Below, piece after piece: positions 27,128 to 36,169 of a DNA stretch of 64,000 nucleotides. Position numbers and translations under genes: made by a program. Numbering within the stretch: position 1 is the first letter of the stretch; every line of letters begins with the position of its first letter. The stretch comes from an uncultured Erythrobacter sp. (GTDB lineage Bacteria > Pseudomonadota > Alphaproteobacteria > Sphingomonadales > Sphingomonadaceae): positions 744,001 through 808,000 of the forward strand of contig CANMSD010000001.1 in assembly GCA_947500645.1 (NCBI GenBank). Direction: 5' to 3'. The notes below the pieces were generated by a model that made no database searches, was not told the origin of the DNA, and saw nothing but the letters and a program-made list of their open reading frames with translations.

Positions 27128-28258
27128 CTAGCTTCCGACAAGCAGCTTTGAGTGTCGTCCAGCGATCCGCTTTACTGCAGCGACTATCGCTACCGACAGC
27201 GCTAGCGACAGGACAAATGTGACGGAGATGGCCAGGACGAGCGCCCATGCGGGATTTCCATCTGGCACAAACGATCCAACGACCTTGACTATCGGTCGTA
27301 GCAGAGGTGCGTGAAGGAAGTAGATGCCGAACGAATATGCGGCGATCAACTTCAGCGCTCGATCGGTCTTCGGGCCCAGTCGGCCCGAGAATTTGCGCAA
27401 CCCGATCAGCATCAAGACTGCCAGCGCGATGCGCAAGACGTAGATCGCACTTTCGCGAACAGATGTAGGTCCGACAAATTCGATACCGGCCCAGTCCAGA
27501 TACGCGACACCGCATGCCGCCGCGACGGCAATAAATACAGCCCATTTCCAGAACCGCTCCAGCTGAGCGAGTGTGCGCTCTGGATTCACGCCAATCAGCA
27601 AGCCAACCATGTAAACGCCGCTGAAATAAACCAGCATCGCCAGCGTAACCTCTGTCGCGGTTCGCGACACGGCTAATGGCAGCAACGTCAGAATAGTCGC
27701 AGCCCAAATCAGCTCGCGCCTTTCCGCCAAACGAAGCAGCAAGGGGCTGATGACATAAAGGACCGTGATGACCGGGATATACCACAGGTGATTCCAAGCC
27801 TCGCCGAACACCAGATTATAGGCAAGCTCGCTTGCCATTCCGCTGGATGCCGGCAAGCCATCTCCTCTCATCGCGGCCATGCCAAAGAGCATGAGAGTGA
27901 GGAAAATGGTCACGATCGCATATGGAGCGACCACCGCTGAGAAACGGGATTGCAGGAACTCGCCGTGGGGTTTGCGGTGCAGGCAGTAGGCGTACAAAAT
28001 ACCTGAAATCAGAGCAAAATAGACCGTCGAATTGTGCGACAGGATATGAAAACCCGTGTAAACCCATGAAAACTGGTCGGTAACACCTTCGACGCCGCGT
28101 CGAAGCAGGGCATTGTTCGCGTGGATCATCACCACAAAAATGATGGCCAGACCGCGAAACCCCTCCATGTAGTCAAGGTAGGCCAGCTTAGCCGGTACAG
28201 GGGCGGACACAGGGGCCTCGCCTTCTATCTCAACAGGGATCGATCCACCGCTGCTCAT
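27128..28258 (-). CDS. Membrane acyltransferase, OafA/NodX type (acyltransferase 3)
   Basis: Predicted O-acyltransferase that modifies sugars, usually with acetyl groups, across the inner membrane. The 376 residues form about ten helices. The family motif at the start is YMEGFRGLAIIFVVMIHANN, with the catalytic-type His in helix 1, followed by a cytosolic Arg-rich loop (YCLHRKPHGEFLQSRF). It overlaps the upstream membrane gene by four bases and is last in the operon with the UbiA-like gene. Donor and site of modification unknown. Confidence 0.87.
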   Translation of the reverse strand: MSSGGSIPVEIEGEAPVSAPVPAKLAYLDYMEGFRGLAIIFVVMIHANNALLRRGVEGVTDQFSWVYTGFHILSHNSTVYFALISGILYAYCLHRKPHGEFLQSRFSAVVAPYAIVTIFLTLMLFGMAAMRGDGLPASSGMASELAYNLVFGEAWNHLWYIPVITVLYVISPLLLRLAERRELIWAATILTLLPLAVSRTATEVTLAMLVYFSGVYMVGLLIGVNPERTLAQLERFWKWAVFIAVAAACGVAYLDWAGIEFVGPTSVRESAIYVLRIALAVLMLIGLRKFSGRLGPKTDRALKLIAAYSFGIYFLHAPLLRPIVKVVGSFVPDGNPAWALVLAISVTFVLSLALSVAIVAAVKRIAGRHSKLLVGS

Positions 28259-29625
28259 CTCGCTTCCTCCATAGCAGCTCTTGACCGGCCAAGTGCGCTC
28301 GGCATTTCGCGCGGCAGCATGCTAGCTGGCGGCGTTGGGCAGCACTGCTCCGGATCGAATGTCCGCGGATCATGGAGCGTTGGCAGGTTAACCGACATGC
28401 AAAGTGCTGCAGCCGCTCCTGCCCAGATCCAGGCGCGCGAAAAGTCTGGCGAGGCTGCAAAAAACAGAGCGAGAAGCCATTGCGGGCTGTACAGCAGCGC
28501 TTCGTCGGGGTTGAAGTAGAGGTAGAAGGCCAGAATGCTCACGATGGCCCCGAGCAGCCCAACAGTCTCCCGCCGACGTGCGCCGAGCAGTGCTCTGACT
28601 GTACCGAATATCACAAGCGATATGGTTGTCAGATAGGCGATCAGACGCAAAGGCTGCGCACCAAACTGGACCAAATCAGTCGCCAGGAACCGGCACTGCA
28701 AAAACTCGAAAGGCCCGACAAAAGCAAAAACGAATACACTCACCAGATAATTGGTGACCGTCATCGCATTCGTGAAATTCGAAGCGTTCGAATAACGCCC
28801 CAGATAGTCGCGGTGCCAACTTGCTCCAGCTGCTCCCTCGGCCGCCAATGCGGGCGCGGTCACCGCGACCAGCACGAATATCGCCGGTATTGCCACGCAT
28901 AGCGCAAGCCGCTTTCCCCTATCCTGACCGCCGCTCAGAGCGAATGGAAGGCACGCGAAGTAAACGAGCAGAAACGCAGTTGAGGGCGCGTTTGCAAGCG
29001 CAAGCCCAGCCCCGATTGCGCCAGCAATGATTGCGCTGCTAATGGTATGACGCTCGGCCAGTTTCGCGATCGCCGGTAGGAGCAGGCATGCAATGCCAAT
29101 CGCGAGCAGCGTCGCACCATAGGTTTCCGCGATCCCCATATGGGCGGATATCCCAAGCGTCGACATCGCAAGCACAGCCATCGCCAACGCTGCCGGAAGC
29201 GACGACCCAGCCTTGCGAAAATAGGTGAATGCGACAACCGCGACAGCCCCCCAAATTGCCGCCAAGGCGACAGTTACTGCGGTGAGAGTCGACAGCCCTA
29301 ACCAGACCAGCGGTTGAGCAAGTATCGCGACGAGAACCACCGCGAGCGAATGCTTGTGCACTCCCAAGCCGAGGTAATTCCCCTCCTCAAGCCATCGCCA
29401 GAAGGTCATTGAATCGGCGCCGAATATACAATTGTTCACAAGGCTAGCAGCGTGAGTTGCGTCGATACGCCAGACGGAGAAAACAAAAACCACTATTGCG
29501 AGCGCTGTGGCCGCAACGATGTCTGTGCGGCCAAGGCAGGCGAATTGCGCGCCCATCTCCTGGCGGAATTCCGCAAGGAAGCTTTCGGCCCCGGATGTCC
29601 GCAAGTTCGAGGTCGCGTCGGTCAC
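28255..29625 (-). CDS. Polytopic membrane protein, possible GT-C glycosyltransferase
   Basis: Protein of 456 residues with about eleven membrane helices; I do not recognise a named family. Between helices 1 and 2 is NNCIFGADSMTFWRWLEEGNY split by context, with Asp before the second helix, and GVHKHSLAVVL, which resembles the layout of GT-C enzymes and of DUF-type membrane proteins near them. The frame is open to 29664, but a GTG at 29625 gives a GTGA overlap with the UbiA-like gene and is preferred. Coupling to a polyprenyl-phosphate sugar-forming enzyme upstream and an acyltransferase downstream supports a role in lipid-linked sugar transfer. Function is inference. Confidence 0.65.
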   Translation of the reverse strand: MTDATSNLRTSGAESFLAEFRQEMGAQFACLGRTDIVAATALAIVVFVFSVWRIDATHAASLVNNCIFGADSMTFWRWLEEGNYLGLGVHKHSLAVVLVAILAQPLVWLGLSTLTAVTVALAAIWGAVAVVAFTYFRKAGSSLPAALAMAVLAMSTLGISAHMGIAETYGATLLAIGIACLLLPAIAKLAERHTISSAIIAGAIGAGLALANAPSTAFLLVYFACLPFALSGGQDRGKRLALCVAIPAIFVLVAVTAPALAAEGAAGASWHRDYLGRYSNASNFTNAMTVTNYLVSVFVFAFVGPFEFLQCRFLATDLVQFGAQPLRLIAYLTTISLVIFGTVRALLGARRRETVGLLGAIVSILAFYLYFNPDEALLYSPQWLLALFFAASPDFSRAWIWAGAAAALCMSVNLPTLHDPRTFDPEQCCPTPPASMLPREMPSALGRSRAAMEEAR

Positions 29626-30512
29626 CAGGCTGCTAGCGTCACCAGAACCGTGGCAACCGTGCAAATCTGGCTCTTGCTATCGCGCAGGGTGAAGATGACC
29701 GGATCTTCAGTGATTTGCCCTCGGTTCGCCAGCAAGATCACACGCACAAGCCAGTAAACGAGCAAGGGCACGATCAGCCACAACACCTGCGGCCTGCTAA
29801 AGTTCTCAGCAACGTCAGCGGAACCGATGTAGCGCATCAAGATCGCCATTGATGCCATCGCTGATGCCGCCGCAAGTGCGAGCAAAACCGGGTAATCCTC
29901 AACGCGATATGACCGTCCTGCCATGTTGGCTCCCGTTTGGGCACGCAGTACCGCCAGTTCAGAGCAACGCTTTACAAGCGCCAGAGACAGGAAGAACAGG
30001 CAGGAAAAGCCCAGTATCCAACCTGAGGAATCGATCCCGTCAAATTGTGCACCAATCGCCTCATCGCCTGCGATCACTCGCAGCACATAAAGACACGCGA
30101 TCACAACCACATCGATCCCGAGCATCCGCTTGAACAAGAGCGTGTAGGCAACGGAGCTGCCAATGTAGAACAGCAGTACGAACCCGAACTCCAACGGCAG
30201 CTGTGCGGCAAGAAATCCGGCGGCGGCCAGCAGGACAAAGATCAACGCGTAACCGGTCCTCGGCTCCATCTGATTGTCTGCGAAAACGCGATGTCGCTTG
30301 CGATCATGCGTGCGATCGGACTCGCGATCATTGATATCGTTGAAAATGTAGGTGGCCGACGCTGTAAGGCAAAACGCAACGAATGCCAGCGCGGCGGCCG
30401 TCAAGGCCTCTCGGTCAAAGGCATGCGTTATCAGGGCCGGCAAGAACACGAGCAGGTTCTTGGACCATTGAGGTATGCGCAAAACGGAAATCACGTCGCG
30501 GGAGAACTTCAT
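29622..30512 (-). CDS. UbiA-family prenyltransferase, decaprenyl-phosphate phosphoribosyltransferase-like
   Basis: Membrane prenyltransferase of 296 residues with about nine helices. The aspartate-rich motif is YIFNDINDRESDRTHDRKRHR in two parts, with Asn58-Asp59, Asp62 and Asp66, and is followed by the basic stretch common to DPPR synthases (which join phosphoribose to a polyprenyl phosphate) rather than to UbiA proper. The frame is open to 30830, but the ATG at 30512 follows GGAAGGGAAGGG and matches family starts. No HAD phosphatase or DprE1/DprE2-like epimerase lies nearby, so the pathway is incomplete here. Heads a three-gene operon. Confidence 0.82.
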   Translation of the reverse strand: MKFSRDVISVLRIPQWSKNLLVFLPALITHAFDREALTAAALAFVAFCLTASATYIFNDINDRESDRTHDRKRHRVFADNQMEPRTGYALIFVLLAAAGFLAAQLPLEFGFVLLFYIGSSVAYTLLFKRMLGIDVVVIACLYVLRVIAGDEAIGAQFDGIDSSGWILGFSCLFFLSLALVKRCSELAVLRAQTGANMAGRSYRVEDYPVLLALAAASAMASMAILMRYIGSADVAENFSRPQVLWLIVPLLVYWLVRVILLANRGQITEDPVIFTLRDSKSQICTVATVLVTLAAW

Positions 30513-30895
30513 CGAGAATCCCTTCCCTTCCGGCGCCGCGTATCCCGCTGCTTCTTGATCCAATTTACGCACCATTCCCCATTTCCATTGCCCAGCCGAA
30601 ACATACCTGATCTTCGACCAAGGCTTGTGACCATTAAGTAGTATCCTCGAATTTCCAGCTCTGCGGGACGGCAGGTTTGGCGCTATAACCCTCATATGGA
30701 AGCCGGATATCGAGCTGATTTTCCGCGCAGAAACCATGTTGAAACAGGCCGTAACGGGAGATGCGGCGACAAAACTTGCATATACGCAACCATGCGGCGC
30801 CCCGGTCTGCACGAGACGGACGCCAAACACTGAACTAGTTATCGTGCGACCAGCCAGTCAGGCTAGACAAGTCAAGGATCAAGGAATCGCCAAGG
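30513..30895. other. Divergent intergenic region upstream of UbiA-like and methyltransferase genes
   Basis: 383 bases without a supported gene. It holds the ribosome site of the UbiA-like gene (30517-30530 on the minus strand) and an AAGGA near 30880 for the methyltransferase. A small symmetrical element TTGCATATACGCAA lies near 30777. Nothing else stands out; open frames across it look like artefacts. Confidence 0.45.
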
Positions 30896-31843
30896 ATGCT
30901 ATTGAGTACCGAAGATTGCCTTGATGACCTGAGATGTCCGGTGTCAAAGTCGACACTCGAAAGAGATGGCGATTTTCTCGTCTGCACCGATCAATCTGGC
31001 AACCCGCAGCACAGATATCCCGTCGTAGATAACAAGCCTGTTCTGATTAACTTCGATCAGTCGGTGGTCGATCGTGACACAGTGATCGCACTCGATGCAG
31101 CGAGCCAGGTTGAACGGACCTCCTATTCCGGGCTGAGCCGCTTTGTGAAACGGCTGCTGTCGCCGGAACACAAGGTGACGCAACAGAACGTCTCCAAGCT
31201 AAAGAACATGCTGACCGCACAGCAAGAGCCCGCACGCTTGCTCGTTATCGGTGGGGGGTCGGTTGGACGTGCGCTGGGTCCGCTTTACGAAGACGAGCAA
31301 ATCCACGTTTACAGCTTCGATATCTACGCCTCTCCGTCGGTGCAGTTTGTCGCCGATGCGCACGAGATGCCGCTCGCGGACGATTTCTTCGACGCAGTGA
31401 TTGTTCAGGCCGTGCTCGAGCATGTCCTGCATCCCGAACAGGTAGTCGCCGAGATTTGGCGCGTCCTCAAGCCAGACGGGTTGGTCTACGCTGAAACGCC
31501 GTTCATGCAGCATGTGCATGAGGGCGCATATGATTTCACCCGCTTTACCGACAGCGGCCATCGCTACTTGTTCCGCCGCTTCGACCTTATCGATTCAGGG
31601 GTTTGCGGAGGCCCCGGAATGCAGTTGATGTGGGCGGCCGATTATTTCGCGCGCTCGCTCTTCCGCTCTCGCATTGCCGGAAAACTCGCCAAATTGGCAT
31701 TTTCCTGGGCGCAATATCTCGATCGGCTAATTCCCAACGATTACGCGATTGACGCAGCAAGCGGTGTGTTCTTCCTCGGCAAGAAATCCACCGAGACAAT
31801 GAGCCCATCAGAGGTCATCACCTACTACAAAGGCGTGACCTGA
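30896..31843 (+). CDS. SAM-dependent methyltransferase with Trm112-like N-terminus
   Basis: Class I methyltransferase of 315 residues. The N-terminal 60 residues (DDLRCPVSKSTLERDGDFLVC and PVVDNKPVLI) resemble a Trm112/zinc-ribbon-like module, though only two Cys remain. The SAM domain has LLVIGGGSVGRALG, acidic VYSFDIYASP, and DAVIVQAVLEHVLHPEQV. C-terminal residues AYDFTRFTDSGHRYLFRRF are typical of methyltransferases in polysaccharide loci. It is the last gene of the glycan region and stands alone, divergent from the UbiA-like operon. Substrate unknown. Confidence 0.83.
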   Translation: MLLSTEDCLDDLRCPVSKSTLERDGDFLVCTDQSGNPQHRYPVVDNKPVLINFDQSVVDRDTVIALDAASQVERTSYSGLSRFVKRLLSPEHKVTQQNVSKLKNMLTAQQEPARLLVIGGGSVGRALGPLYEDEQIHVYSFDIYASPSVQFVADAHEMPLADDFFDAVIVQAVLEHVLHPEQVVAEIWRVLKPDGLVYAETPFMQHVHEGAYDFTRFTDSGHRYLFRRFDLIDSGVCGGPGMQLMWAADYFARSLFRSRIAGKLAKLAFSWAQYLDRLIPNDYAIDAASGVFFLGKKSTETMSPSEVITYYKGVT

Positions 31844-31896
31844 CGTATCTGCGCGTCGGGTGTCCGTAGCCTCACAAGGTGCATCCCCACATGTCG

Positions 31897-34416
31897 TTAG
31901 AACTTGAAGCCGACCTCCACGCCGACCAGACGGCGCGCGCCCGGCGAGATGAACGATCCGCCAAATTCGATCGCCGGGATCACCTCGTTCAGGTATTCGC
32001 GGTTGAGCGCGTTGTTGGCGAAGATCGCGGCAGTGATATTGCCGGTCTCAATCCCAGCGCGCAGGTTCAGCACCCCAAAGGCATCGCGCCGCGCCACGCC
32101 GTAATTCGCATTGCCGACAAAGTCAGGCAGGGCGAGGGCCGAGATCGGCAGCAGGCCAGAGAAGAGCGTTGGCGCTTCTTGGTTTTGGAACGAGTGGAAC
32201 CAGGTCGGGCCGGTGATCCGATAATCAGCGCGCACGATAAGATCGATACTGTCGTTGAACGGGACATCTATCTCAGTGCCCAGGTTGATCGTGTAATCAG
32301 CTGTGTAAGGTGATTTGTTACCCACCGTGCTTGGGCGCGAGCTGTTGGCCTTGATTTCGCTTTCGGTGACATTGACCGAGCCGAAGAAGGTCCAGCCCTC
32401 GACCACTTCAGCGGATGTGTTGAACTCGATCCCGTAAACATCAACCTCGTCAATGTTCGAGACGACCCGAAGCAGGCCGAATGAGCCAACGAAGAATTCG
32501 AAGAACTGCATATCTTCGATGTCAGTATAATAGCCCGCCAGGTCGAATGTGATCGCGCCATTCGCGATTTCACCTTTCACGCCCACTTCAAAAGCGGAGG
32601 AGACCTCTTTGTCATATTGGTCTTCGATCGTCACATCCGCGCCGATGAACTGCACGAAATTGGCATCAATGATCGCCGACGAGCCTTGGTTGTTGAAGCC
32701 GCCGGATTTGAAGCCAATTCCCCAGTTTGCGTAGAAGTTGACGTCAGGGCTTGGCTGCCAGCTCAGGCTCACTTTGGGCTGGAGCTGCTTAAAGGTCGCG
32801 TCGACCGGCGCGAACGCTCCGAAAGCAAGACCGGGATTGATCGGGCCTCCGGTGAAGGGATCGAGCGCTCCGGCTGGCACGAGCGATTCTGACGATCGGT
32901 CTTCGATATCGTATCGCAGCGCAAGACCGGCGGTGAAATCGCCGAATTCATATTCTGCATTGCCGAATACTGCATAGACGTTGGTATCGAAGGTATCATT
33001 GAGCAGCAGCGAAGTCGGGTTGGCGCTGCCTGGAGCGTTGAAGAGGTCCCGGCTCACACCAGCGCCCGTGTCGCCGCCGATGCTGACGCCGGTCTCGCGG
33101 TCAATATTGAGGAAGTATGCTCCGATCTGCCAGTTCAGCGGACCTCCGTCATTGGAGGCCAGGCGGATCTCGGCGCTGATGTCGGATTGTTGGCGAATTT
33201 GCAGTTGGGTGCCGTCGCAAGTGCTCGGGCTGTATGCGCCAAAGGTGGAGCCGTTGACCGGGTCAAAGATAAACGGAACCGGCAGTGCGCCGACAAAGCC
33301 GGGCTGGTTGACCGGGAAGCCGGTGAGGTTCGCCGTCGATGTGAAGCAACTGTTGACCACATTGTTCACTGCTGGGTCGGCGGCAGCGATGAAGCGCGCG
33401 AAATCTGCCGAGGTGCCATCAGCGGTCAGGAGCTGATCTACGTCTGAATAGAGCGCCCAAGCAGTCAACGTCACATCGCCAAAGTCATGCTCGATCTTTG
33501 CTGAGATATCGAAGCTGTCCTGCTCGTTGGTCGGGCGGATATTGCCGTAATAACGGAACGGATGCTCGTTCACATCTTCGTTGAAAGCCGGGTTCACGCC
33601 CGCGAAATTGGGTAGGTGAAATGAGGAATTGAAGTTGATCGATGCGCCGCGCAATTGCGAGTAACGCGCCTTCACATCAAGCTCCGTCGTATCACCGAGA
33701 TTGGCGACGATGCGGCCATCAACCGACCAGACTTCTTGATCGTCAACCACATCGCGATCGAGAAACTCATTGCGGAAGAATCCGTCCGTCGTACGATAAT
33801 AGCCTGAGAGCACAAAGCCGAGGTTGTCGCCCAAGGGGCCAGCGATATGGCCAGTTGCCTCAACCGTGTTTTCGTTCGCGTAGGATGCCGTGATGCTACC
33901 TTCGAAGAAATCGGCTGGCTTGAGCGTTTGCAGAACAATCGCACCTGCTGCGGCGTTGCGGCCATACAGCGCGCCTTGTGGGCCTTTGAGAATTTCTACC
34001 TGGCGGAGCGTGCCCTGCGTCTGGTTCAACTGCGCGGTGTTCGTTTTGAGAATGCCATCAACAACTAAGGCAACGGAGCTTTCCGCATCGCGCGCGCCAT
34101 TGATACCGCGTATGTTGATCTGAGTATCGCCTGCCTCCGCTGTGCCGGTTACAATTGTGACGCCCGGGGTAAGCTGAGCAAAATCTTCCGCGCTATCAGC
34201 GCCTGTACGCTCAAGCGCCTGCGCAGTGAGAACCGAAACCGATGCGGGAACATCCTGCAATCGCTCATTTTGACGTCGCGCGGTGACAATGATCGCATTG
34301 TCTTCCTCAGCCGTCTCTGTCGCGGGTTCCGTGTCAGATGTTTGCGCGAAGGCAGGTGTGGCGAATGCTGGCAATGCTGCAATGGACACCAACAGCGATA
34401 CTTTGGACGAACGCAT
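31897..34416 (-). CDS. TonB-dependent outer-membrane receptor
   Basis: Active importer of 839 residues in the outer membrane. Signal peptide MRSSKVSLLVSIAALPAF through Ala-Gln; TonB-box-like AIIVTARR near residue 42; plug domain with LQDVPASVSVL, INIRGINGARDA and QVEILKGPQGALYGRNA; a 22-strand barrel ending in VGVEVGFKF. The pattern is that of the large sphingomonad receptor family for aromatic, terpenoid or complex carbon sources rather than a known siderophore. GGGGAGAG precedes the ATG. It is divergent from the gntR gene and shares its control region, which has a TTGTATACAA palindrome, so it is probably regulated with the catabolic operon. Confidence 0.92.
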   Translation of the reverse strand: MRSSKVSLLVSIAALPAFATPAFAQTSDTEPATETAEEDNAIIVTARRQNERLQDVPASVSVLTAQALERTGADSAEDFAQLTPGVTIVTGTAEAGDTQINIRGINGARDAESSVALVVDGILKTNTAQLNQTQGTLRQVEILKGPQGALYGRNAAAGAIVLQTLKPADFFEGSITASYANENTVEATGHIAGPLGDNLGFVLSGYYRTTDGFFRNEFLDRDVVDDQEVWSVDGRIVANLGDTTELDVKARYSQLRGASINFNSSFHLPNFAGVNPAFNEDVNEHPFRYYGNIRPTNEQDSFDISAKIEHDFGDVTLTAWALYSDVDQLLTADGTSADFARFIAAADPAVNNVVNSCFTSTANLTGFPVNQPGFVGALPVPFIFDPVNGSTFGAYSPSTCDGTQLQIRQQSDISAEIRLASNDGGPLNWQIGAYFLNIDRETGVSIGGDTGAGVSRDLFNAPGSANPTSLLLNDTFDTNVYAVFGNAEYEFGDFTAGLALRYDIEDRSSESLVPAGALDPFTGGPINPGLAFGAFAPVDATFKQLQPKVSLSWQPSPDVNFYANWGIGFKSGGFNNQGSSAIIDANFVQFIGADVTIEDQYDKEVSSAFEVGVKGEIANGAITFDLAGYYTDIEDMQFFEFFVGSFGLLRVVSNIDEVDVYGIEFNTSAEVVEGWTFFGSVNVTESEIKANSSRPSTVGNKSPYTADYTINLGTEIDVPFNDSIDLIVRADYRITGPTWFHSFQNQEAPTLFSGLLPISALALPDFVGNANYGVARRDAFGVLNLRAGIETGNITAAIFANNALNREYLNEVIPAIEFGGSFISPGARRLVGVEVGFKF

Positions 34417-34476
34417 AATCGAAGCTCTCCCCTACCAAATTTCCTCCACACTTTTCGCGCGGCGGATAATCACGTC

Positions 34477-34504
34477 TTGCGACTCCATACCTTTATTGTA
34501 TACA
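34477..34504 (+). promoter_or_regulatory. Putative sigma-70 promoter of the gntR operon
   Basis: TTGCGA (34477-34482) and TATACA (34499-34504) are 16 bases apart, 32 bases before the gntR start. The -10 element lies inside the TTGTATACAA palindrome, so bound regulator would block polymerase. TGAGG at 34526-34530 is the ribosome site. Confidence 0.5.
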
Positions 34505-34505
34505 A
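34496..34505. promoter_or_regulatory. Putative GntR/FCD operator TTGTATACAA
   Basis: Perfect 10-bp palindrome in the divergent TonB-receptor/gntR region. Operators of FCD-type GntR regulators are commonly of the form (T)TGTATACA(A), so this is a fitting site for the regulator encoded 31 bases downstream. A second TGTATACA is at 35226. Confidence 0.65.
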
Positions 34506-34535
34506 AATCACGTAGTCAATGTTCTTGAGGACAAA

Positions 34536-35216
34536 ATGTCGCGCGCATCTGACAAGGCCTACAAAACTATCCGCGAGATGATCATAGCGGGTAAGCTCGC
34601 CTCCGGTGATCCACTCGGCGAGGAAGCCTTGGCTGAACTTTGTGGAGTGTCGCGCACACCGATTCGCGAAGCTCTTCGCAGGCTCGAAGTCGACATGCTG
34701 ATCCGGCGCACCGAATCGCAACGCAGTTTTGTAGCAGACTGGTCACTTGGCGATATCGAAGACGTCTTTGAGCTTCGCGCAATGCTGGAAGGCCACGCAG
34801 CTCGGCGCGCCGCAACACGGATGACCGATACCGTCCTACAACGCCTGCGAGAGCGCAACGCCACTATTGGACAGGCAGTTTCTAGGGTGAAGCCGCAGGT
34901 GGATATCTTTCTCGAACAGAACCGCGAATTTCATGCACTGATCCTTAGAACCGCTGGCTCGCGTCGACTAGAAACTTTGCTTCAGGCATTGATCGAGCAG
35001 CCGGTGATTTGGCGCACTGCACATCATTATCGAGCCGACGAGTTGCGCCGCTCACACCAAGAACATGAAGAGTTGATATCGGCCTTTGTACGCCGTGACG
35101 CCGCTTGGGCGGAATCGATCATGTCAGGCCACATCCGGCGCGCCTTTCACGCTTATTCCGACGCACACCAAGGCCTGGCGGCGATTGATCCCGCACAAAA
35201 CAAGAAAAGCGCATGA
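34536..35216 (+). CDS. GntR-family transcriptional regulator, FCD subfamily
   Basis: Cytosolic regulator of 226 residues. The winged helix-turn-helix occupies residues 5-70, with YKTIREMIIAGKLASGDPL and LAELCGVSRTPIREALRRLE, the FadR/FCD-type recognition helix. The C-terminal helical FCD domain (DVFELRAMLEGHAARRAA onward) binds a small organic acid or similar ligand in relatives, often with a metal held by His and Asp; FLEQNREFHALIL and HQEHEELISAFVRRD hold such residues. The stop overlaps the lyase gene by four bases. Likely represses its own operon and perhaps the TonB receptor. Confidence 0.9.
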   Translation: MSRASDKAYKTIREMIIAGKLASGDPLGEEALAELCGVSRTPIREALRRLEVDMLIRRTESQRSFVADWSLGDIEDVFELRAMLEGHAARRAATRMTDTVLQRLRERNATIGQAVSRVKPQVDIFLEQNREFHALILRTAGSRRLETLLQALIEQPVIWRTAHHYRADELRRSHQEHEELISAFVRRDAAWAESIMSGHIRRAFHAYSDAHQGLAAIDPAQNKKSA

Positions 35217-36169
35217 GTTCCAAAATGTATACAAATAGGATCGAGATTGTCGAAGTCAGCGCTCGTGATGGCATCCAGAATGAAAAGCGCGCGGTCGCCA
35301 CGGCCGACAAGGTGGCGCTGATTGAGCGCGCAATCGAAGCAGGCGCTCGCAGGCTCGAAGTGACGAGCTTCGTTAATCCACGCGCTGTGCCGCAAATGGC
35401 CGATGCCGAAGAGGTTTGCACCGCCCTGCCCCAACGCGACGATGTCACATATGTCGGTCTGGTGATGAATGCGCGCGGTGCGGACCGGGCGATTGCCACC
35501 GGGCGCATCGACCAATTGGGTGCGGTTGCCGTCAGCACAGACACTTTCGCGATGCGCAACCAAGGCCAGACTAGAGACGGCTCCGTTGAAGCTTGCCGTG
35601 ATATTATCGAGCGAGCGCAGAATGTCGGCCTAACCGCGCAGGCAACACTCGCAGCGAGCTTCGGCTGCCCGTTCGAAGGGGAAGTAGCGGAGGATCGAGT
35701 GATCGCAATGGCGCGCGCCATTGCAGAAGCCGGTCCGGTTGAGATTGCGCTGGCCGATACGATTGGCGTCGGCAATCCAGCGCATGTTGACCGACTGGTG
35801 AGTAAAGTTCGCGAGGCAGTCGATCCGCTTCCAGTGCGGGTGCATTTCCACAACACACGGGGCACCGGCTTGGCCAATGTCTGGGCAGCAATCCAGGCGG
35901 GCGCGCAGGTGGTGGATGCTTCGATTGGCGGATTGGGCGGGTGCCCGTTCGCACCGGGCGCAGCGGGCAATGTGGCGACGGAGGACGTCGCTTTCATGCT
36001 TGAACGGGCTGGCATTCAAACAGGGCTCGATCTGGAACGACTGATCGACGTCAATCATTGGCTCGCTGAGGTTATGGGAAAAGATCTTCCGGCCATGGTC
36101 GGCAAGGCGGGCGGGTTCCCCAAGGTTGAGGAAACGTCTGAAGATACAGAGGAAAGGACTGCTGCCTGA
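35213..36169 (+). CDS. HMG-CoA-lyase-like enzyme (DRE-TIM metallolyase)
   Basis: Predicted lyase that cleaves a 3-hydroxyacyl-CoA, in the classic case 3-hydroxy-3-methylglutaryl-CoA to acetyl-CoA and acetoacetate. The 318-residue TIM barrel has VSARDGIQNEK (Arg18, Asp19), the metal motif VHFHNTRGTG (His211, His213) and the catalytic-loop cysteine in GGLGGCPFAPGAAGN (Cys244). In standard HMG-CoA lyases the metal motif reads HxHDTYG; here it is HFHNTRG, so substrate range may differ. A second possible start, ATG at 35225, falls inside the second TGTATACA element. Coupled to gntR (ATGA) and to the hydantoinase A gene (TGATG). Confidence 0.87.
   Translation: MSSKMYTNRIEIVEVSARDGIQNEKRAVATADKVALIERAIEAGARRLEVTSFVNPRAVPQMADAEEVCTALPQRDDVTYVGLVMNARGADRAIATGRIDQLGAVAVSTDTFAMRNQGQTRDGSVEACRDIIERAQNVGLTAQATLAASFGCPFEGEVAEDRVIAMARAIAEAGPVEIALADTIGVGNPAHVDRLVSKVREAVDPLPVRVHFHNTRGTGLANVWAAIQAGAQVVDASIGGLGGCPFAPGAAGNVATEDVAFMLERAGIQTGLDLERLIDVNHWLAEVMGKDLPAMVGKAGGFPKVEETSEDTEERTAA
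35226..35233. promoter_or_regulatory. Second TGTATACA palindrome
   Basis: Perfect 8-bp palindrome within ATGTATACAAAT, 730 bases from the operator at 34496 and inside the first codons of the lyase gene. It may be a second binding site for the GntR protein (looping or internal repression) or chance. Confidence 0.35.
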
